Below, piece by piece: positions 60,305 through 64,000 of a stretch of 64,000 bases of DNA. Numbering within the stretch: position 1 is the stretch's first letter; every line of letters starts with the position of its first letter. The notes under the pieces were generated by a model. That model saw nothing but the letters and a program-made list of their open reading frames with translations, had not been told where the DNA came from and ran no database searches. The translations under genes were made by a program, and so were the position numbers. This DNA comes from Ancylobacter novellus (lineage in GTDB: Bacteria; Pseudomonadota; Alphaproteobacteria; Rhizobiales; Methylopilaceae), in assembly GCA_003241695.1 (NCBI GenBank), contig QFPN01000009.1, positions 1 to 64,000 of the forward strand, given 5' to 3'.

Positions 60305-61489
60305 TCAGGCCGCGGCCAGCGTCTGTTGCGCAATCGGGCGACGGTAGATCTCCTGGGCTGCCGCGACGCCGGCGCCGAGACGGACGTTCAGGCCAAGGTC
60401 GACCATCGTCATCTCGGCTGCTGCGAGGCCCGAGAGCATTAAGACATCGGTGAGGCTTCCAAGATGGCCGATCCGAAAGACCTTGCCGGCGACCTCGCCG
60501 AGCCCCACGCCGAAAGCGACGCCATACTTTTGAGCAGCGTGGCTGACGACCGCATCGGCGTTGAATCCGCTGGGAGTTCTGATTGCGCTGACCGTGTCGG
60601 AGAAAAGAGCTTCGTTCTCCGCGCAGAGGTCGAGGCCCCAGGCGCGCGTGGCGGCGCGCACACCCGAAGCGATCCGCCTGTGCCGGGCGAACACGGCGTC
60701 GAGGCCTTCGGCAAGCAGCATCTCCGTGGACAGCTTCAGTCCGTTCAGCAGCCCGACTGGCGGCGTGTAGGGATAGGCTCCGTCGGCGTAGCTTCGCGCC
60801 ATGTCTCGGACATCGAAGAACATCCTCGGCAAACGGCTCTCCGCCGTCGCCGCCATGGCCTTCGGAGAGAAAGCAACGATCGCCAGTCCCGCGGGCAACA
60901 TGAAGCCCTTCTGCGAGCCGGCCACGGCGACGTCGACGCCCCATTCATCCATGCGGAAGTCGATAGATGCGATCGAACTCACGCCGTCGACGAGAAGCAT
61001 CGCTGGGTGGTCAGCCGCATCGAGTGCGCCACGAATAGCCGCGACGTTGGAGGTCACGCCAGTCGCCGTCTCGTTGTGCGTGACCAGCACCGCTCGGATC
61101 TTGTGCGATCGGTCGGCTCTCAGGATCTCTTCGTAAAGCTCGGCCGGGGCGCCGGAGCCCCATCTGGCCTCAACCACCTCGACCGCGAGACCGTGACGCC
61201 GACACATGTCGATCCAGCGCCGGCTGAACTGCCCGTGGCTCGCAGCGAGAACCTGATCGCCAGGACTGAGAGTGTTCGAGATTGCGGTTTCCCAGCCGCC
61301 GGTGCCGGTCGAGGGCAAGACGAAGACGTCGGCGCGATCGGTCTTGATGATGCGTTTGACACCTTCAAGCGCTGGATGGAGGAGTTCAGCGAATGCTGGC
61401 GATCGATGGTCCATCGTCGGGAGATCGATGGCCTTGCGGAGCGCCTCGGGAAGGTTGGTGGGGCCAGGAATGAAAACCGGATTGGACAT
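60305..61489 (-). CDS. bhcA: BhcA: aspartate-glyoxylate aminotransferase
   Basis: The 394-aa class V aminotransferase has FIPGPTNLPEALRKAIDLPT at the N-terminus, VLPSTGTGGWETAISNTLSP for the PLP phosphate, and VDVAVAGSQKGFMLPAGLAI with the PLP Lys. It transfers the amino group of aspartate to glyoxylate, giving glycine and oxaloacetate, which closes the cycle. It is the first gene of bhcABCD, with the divergent regulator bhcR upstream and a 24-base inverted repeat in between. Confidence 0.9.
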   Translation of the reverse strand: MSNPVFIPGPTNLPEALRKAIDLPTMDHRSPAFAELLHPALEGVKRIIKTDRADVFVLPSTGTGGWETAISNTLSPGDQVLAASHGQFSRRWIDMCRRHGLAVEVVEARWGSGAPAELYEEILRADRSHKIRAVLVTHNETATGVTSNVAAIRGALDAADHPAMLLVDGVSSIASIDFRMDEWGVDVAVAGSQKGFMLPAGLAIVAFSPKAMAATAESRLPRMFFDVRDMARSYADGAYPYTPPVGLLNGLKLSTEMLLAEGLDAVFARHRRIASGVRAATRAWGLDLCAENEALFSDTVSAIRTPSGFNADAVVSHAAQKYGVAFGVGLGEVAGKVFRIGHLGSLTDVLMLSGLAAAEMTMVDLGLNVRLGAGVAAAQEIYRRPIAQQTLAAA

Positions 61490-61606
61490 GGTCCTCGCTC
61501 GCTTTCAACAGCCAACGGAGCCTATCGCCTTGAGATCGCGTCTGAAATTTTCTTGAAAATAATTTTCAGAATGACGTTTTCTGGGATTTTCTGAGGTCGT
61601 TCAACG

Positions 61607-61630
61607 TGATACAATTTTCCAATTGTATCA
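61607..61630. promoter_or_regulatory. 24-base inverted repeat in the bhcA-bhcR gap
   Basis: TGATACAATT and AATTGTATCA are perfect ten-base arms around TTCC. The site ends 15 bases before the bhcR ATG and is in the shared promoter, so it is the likely BhcR operator. Upstream (61540-61600) there are several ATTTTC-type repeats. Confidence 0.75.
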
Positions 61631-61645
61631 TAGATATTCTCGATC

Positions 61646-62494
61646 ATGGAAAATGGGTGCGGTTTGGCAGGCCGGGAGAGTGCAGCAGGAGCCGACGCTA
61701 GAAAGCGAGGGCGGCCGAAAGCTTTCTACGCTCCTGCTTCCAAGGGAGGCGTCCAGGCGGTCACCCGCGCGCTAGACATTCTGGAGGCTTTGGCGGCGCA
61801 CGACGGCGTCACCCTCACTGAACTCGCAGCATTTCTGGGTCAGTCCGTCGCGACCGTTCATCGGGTTCTGGGCGCGCTCGGGGACAGGCGGTTTGCCGAG
61901 CTGGCCGCGGATCGACAAGAGTGGCACGTCGGGCCGGAGGCTTTCCGACTCGGTTCCGCTTTCCTGAGGCGCCACGACGTCATCGAGCAAAGCCGGCCGG
62001 CCATGCGTGAGCTCACTCTTTGTACGGGGGAGACATCGAATCTGGGCGTGGAGAGAAACACCGCAGTCTTGTTTGTCAGCCAAGTCGAGACGACAGAGAC
62101 CATCCGCGCCTTTCTCCCTCCCGGAACTTTGGCGCCCTTGCACGCATCCGGAATAGGAAAGGCCCTGTTAAGCAAATTTGATGAAGGTCGACTTTCCAAA
62201 TACCTGAAAGATTGCGAGCGTCTGCTGTTTAGCCCTAAAACGTTGGTTTCGGAGGAGCAACTTCGCGGTGATCTCAACCTGACGCTAGAGCGCGGCTACG
62301 CTTTTGACGATGAGGAGCGCACTGTCGGAATGCGATGCGTGGCCGCGGCGATCATGAATATTCATGGCGAAGCTGTCGCTGGCGTGTCCGTATCGGGTCC
62401 GACCAGCAGATTGCCAGACAAAGCGATCCCAGTGGTCGGGCGAGCAGTTCTAGAGGCCGCAGCATCTATCTCTCGCAGTCTCGGCAGCCGTTAA
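61646..62494 (+). CDS. bhcR: BhcR: IclR-family regulator of the beta-hydroxyaspartate cycle
   Basis: The 282-aa protein has the IclR winged HTH (AVTRALDILEALAAHDGVTL, then LAAFLGQSVATVHRVLGALG) and the C-terminal effector domain (VGMRCVAAAIMNIHGEAVAG near the end). IclR proteins sense small acids; BhcR of the cycle is known to respond to glyoxylate. It is divergent from bhcA, as in characterised clusters. It probably binds the 24-base inverted repeat before its own start. Confidence 0.88.
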   Translation: MENGCGLAGRESAAGADARKRGRPKAFYAPASKGGVQAVTRALDILEALAAHDGVTLTELAAFLGQSVATVHRVLGALGDRRFAELAADRQEWHVGPEAFRLGSAFLRRHDVIEQSRPAMRELTLCTGETSNLGVERNTAVLFVSQVETTETIRAFLPPGTLAPLHASGIGKALLSKFDEGRLSKYLKDCERLLFSPKTLVSEEQLRGDLNLTLERGYAFDDEERTVGMRCVAAAIMNIHGEAVAGVSVSGPTSRLPDKAIPVVGRAVLEAAASISRSLGSR

Positions 62495-62495
62495 C

Positions 62496-62513
62496 GCGCG
62501 CCTTGCGGCGCGC
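62496..62513. terminator. G/C hairpin after bhcR, possible terminator
   Basis: GCGCGCC-TTGC-GGCGCGC is a seven-base stem with a four-base loop directly after the bhcR stop (two bases on). No T-run follows, so termination would need Rho or another factor. The remainder of the gap to 62713 holds no supported gene. Confidence 0.4.
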
Positions 62514-62713
62514 CCGCCGCGTCGACGGTGTTGTGGATTCACCGAGCGATCTCCGACCTTCTCGGCGGCGGGACTGGCCTGCGCAGGCGGCGGAGCGGAC
62601 CGACTCTGGACGGTCCGGCCGCAGGTTGTTCGCGACGGAGCCGAGGCGCTCTACATGGCGGCCCGACCGGCCGGCTTAAACGCGGGAAGCAAAGCGGCTG
62701 CGGCCTATGCGCG

Positions 62714-63490
62714 TCACGCGCCGAGGTCCTTGTAGACGGCTTCGGCGATCGGCAGCAGGCGGCCGCGCTCGGCCTTGGCCGAGACCGCGAAGCCGAAGCC
62801 GCGGTCGAGCCAGGTGAACGTCCCGACCTCGCCCTCGCGCATGAACTGGAAGGCCGTCTCGGCGCCCTTGTCGGCGCGGACATAGACGGTGAGACGCGTG
62901 CCGGCGTCATCGTCATACATCAGCATCGCGGCGGCGCCCTTACCCGCCGGGAGCACGCGCCCGCCCATAAGGCGGAAGCCGAAGCCGGTGAGGTCGGGCG
63001 CCTTCAGCGGCTTGCCGATCCGCTTTGAAAGCCAGGTGACGAGATGCGCTTCGTCTCCCGCGCGCACCTCGACGGGATGGGCGACCTCGACCACGAAGGT
63101 GCGATAGGCCCCGATAGCGTCGGACACGAAGGCGACCGGCGAAGAGGCGGCGCCGATGCCGGAGCCCGAAAGATCCTTCGCGAGCCAGCCGCCGAGCCCT
63201 CCGAGCGCGACCAGCGCCACGCCGGCGGCGATGGCGCGGAGCTGACCGAGGCTGCGCGCGCGGCGGGCGGCGCGGATGTTGGCGATCCTCAGCCGCGAGG
63301 GGATCGGCTCGTGCGCCTTGAAGGCGAGGCGCGCGCGCAGGTCGTCGCGCTGGCTCCGGTCGGCCTCGGCGCGGGCGGCGGCGTCCGGGCGCTCGGCGAG
63401 CCACGCCTCGACCGCGGCGCGGCGTTCGGGCGTGAGGCGTCCGTCGACGAGAGCAGCCAGATCGTCCTCGCTGACAGGCGCGCCGGGCAT
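62714..63490 (-). CDS. Membrane anti-sigma factor (258 aa)
   Basis: The N-terminus (PVSEDDLAALVDGRLTPERR then AAVEAWLAERPDAAARAEAD) is the zinc-less anti-sigma domain found in RsiW/ChrR-like proteins. A single membrane helix near 85-105 (LRAIAAGVALVALGGLGGWL) separates it from a periplasmic sensor domain. It begins two bases after the sigma gene stop, the usual co-translated pair. The start at 63490 is the first ATG with homology; the frame extends into the sigma gene. Confidence 0.8.
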   Translation of the reverse strand: MPGAPVSEDDLAALVDGRLTPERRAAVEAWLAERPDAAARAEADRSQRDDLRARLAFKAHEPIPSRLRIANIRAARRARSLGQLRAIAAGVALVALGGLGGWLAKDLSGSGIGAASSPVAFVSDAIGAYRTFVVEVAHPVEVRAGDEAHLVTWLSKRIGKPLKAPDLTGFGFRLMGGRVLPAGKGAAAMLMYDDDAGTRLTVYVRADKGAETAFQFMREGEVGTFTWLDRGFGFAVSAKAERGRLLPIAEAVYKDLGA

Positions 63491-63492
63491 CG

Positions 63493-63996
63493 TCACTTCA
63501 CTCTCCTCAAATAGCCGGAGCGGCCGGTCTCGATCAGCGCCCTGAGGCGCGTCCGTGCGCGCGACAGTCGCGACATGACGGTCCCGACCGGCACGTCCAG
63601 CACGCGCGCCGTCTCTTCGTAGGTCAGGTCTTCGACGCCGACCAGCAGGAGCACCGAGCGGTGATCCTCCGGCAGATGATCGAGCGCCTCGAGCGCGTCT
63701 CGCGCCGCAAGGCCTACATCCTGCGTAGCAGGGCCGCCCGCCTCGTCGGCGGCGTCGAGCGCGCTTTCCGGACGGCGGCGTCGGGCGCGGATCGAACTCA
63801 CATGGAGGTTGCGCTCGATCGTGAACAACCACGCCCTCAGGTCGCCGTCGCGGCGGCGGAGCGCCCAGCGCGACAGCGCGCGTTCGAGCGTGTCCTGGAC
63901 GAGGTCGTCCGCGCCCTCGTTGTCCCGCGTCAGCGCATAGGCGTAGCGCCTCAGCTGTGGGATCAGCGGTTCGAGAAGGGCGGCGGCCTCGTCCAA
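63493..63996 (-). CDS. ECF sigma factor (5' end at the window edge)
   Basis: The product carries sigma region 2 (LRRYAYALTRDNEGADDLVQ then DTLERALSRW) and region 4 (LPEDHRSVLLLVGVEDLTYE, then LDVPVGTVMSRLSRARTRLR). It is a group IV (ECF) sigma factor whose anti-sigma gene follows directly. A TTG at 63996 is in frame, but translation may begin beyond the edge of the window. The target regulon is unknown. Confidence 0.88.
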   Translation of the reverse strand: MDEAAALLEPLIPQLRRYAYALTRDNEGADDLVQDTLERALSRWALRRRDGDLRAWLFTIERNLHVSSIRARRRRPESALDAADEAGGPATQDVGLAARDALEALDHLPEDHRSVLLLVGVEDLTYEETARVLDVPVGTVMSRLSRARTRLRALIETGRSGYLRRVK

Positions 63997-64000
63997 GGGA

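Noticed and set aside
63491..63832. N-terminal extension of the anti-sigma frame
   Set aside because: Overlaps the sigma gene in another frame; anti-sigma homology begins at 63490.
1..64000. CRISPR arrays, tRNA and rRNA genes
   Set aside because: No regularly spaced direct repeats of CRISPR type, no cloverleaf sequence with conserved GGTTCRA arm and no rRNA segment was seen when reading both strands.

Overview
The window is high-GC DNA from an alphaproteobacterium, most likely Hyphomicrobiales (Rhizobiales). It carries a complete repABC partition/replication locus (22694-26288) with its antisense ctRNA, a replicon type known from Alphaproteobacteria, plus other rhizobial-plasmid-type genes (RHE_PE00001/DUF1612, an FtsH-like AAA protease, a recombinase trio). 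At the right end is a full beta-hydroxyaspartate-cycle cluster. The simplest reading is a plasmid or chromid whose replication locus is embedded in a large defence and accessory island.

Left arm (1-21.3 kb). An IS66 transposase tail and two small exported proteins are followed by a four-gene type II CBASS operon (CD-NTase, Cap2, Cap3, two-TM SAVED effector; 853-5444, minus). Next come a DUF2188 gene broken by one amber codon, a sigma-like/helical/ImmA-IrrE operon (5989-7744), a decayed 0.8 kb stretch, and a DUF433/DUF5615/HTH toxin-antitoxin-like trio. An XRE + ImmA/IrrE pair is divergent from a ubiquitin-like conjugation operon (UBL, DUF6791-E1, DUF6527; 10728-12596). Then follow a HEPN candidate, a DUF1612 protein, an RHH/PIN pair, a zeta toxin with its upstream partner, a second HEPN-like candidate and a tyrosine recombinase.

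Centre (21.1-34 kb). Two near-identical palindromes, a leader region and repABC precede two large minus-strand defence-type genes: a DUF262/DUF1524 (GmrSD-like) protein and an 1856-residue DUF4011-helicase-nuclease-DUF3320 protein.

Right-centre (34-50 kb). The most novel locus is a co-directional run of an exported thermonuclease, a four-TM coiled-coil protein, a membrane-anchored vWA-like protein, a MotA/ExbB-like channel with a coiled-coil tail, an OmpA/MotB-like stator partner and an exported Cys-rich protein (34243-40752). It has the motor core of Zorya without the Zorya effectors. A compact cytosine-5 methyltransferase operon with an RHH regulator, a candidate nuclease and a GIY-YIG protein follows. 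Next come a phosphoesterase, an XRE regulator and an FtsH-like protease. Three 16-bp operator-like palindromes link the XRE gene, the protease gene and a plus-strand pair.

Right arm (50-64 kb). A trio of tyrosine recombinases with a small accessory gene is bordered by a perfect 26-bp palindrome. After a lower-GC gap comes bhcDCBA with divergent bhcR, which together convert glyoxylate plus glycine to oxaloacetate. An anti-sigma/ECF sigma pair runs off the edge. No tRNA, rRNA or CRISPR array was seen.
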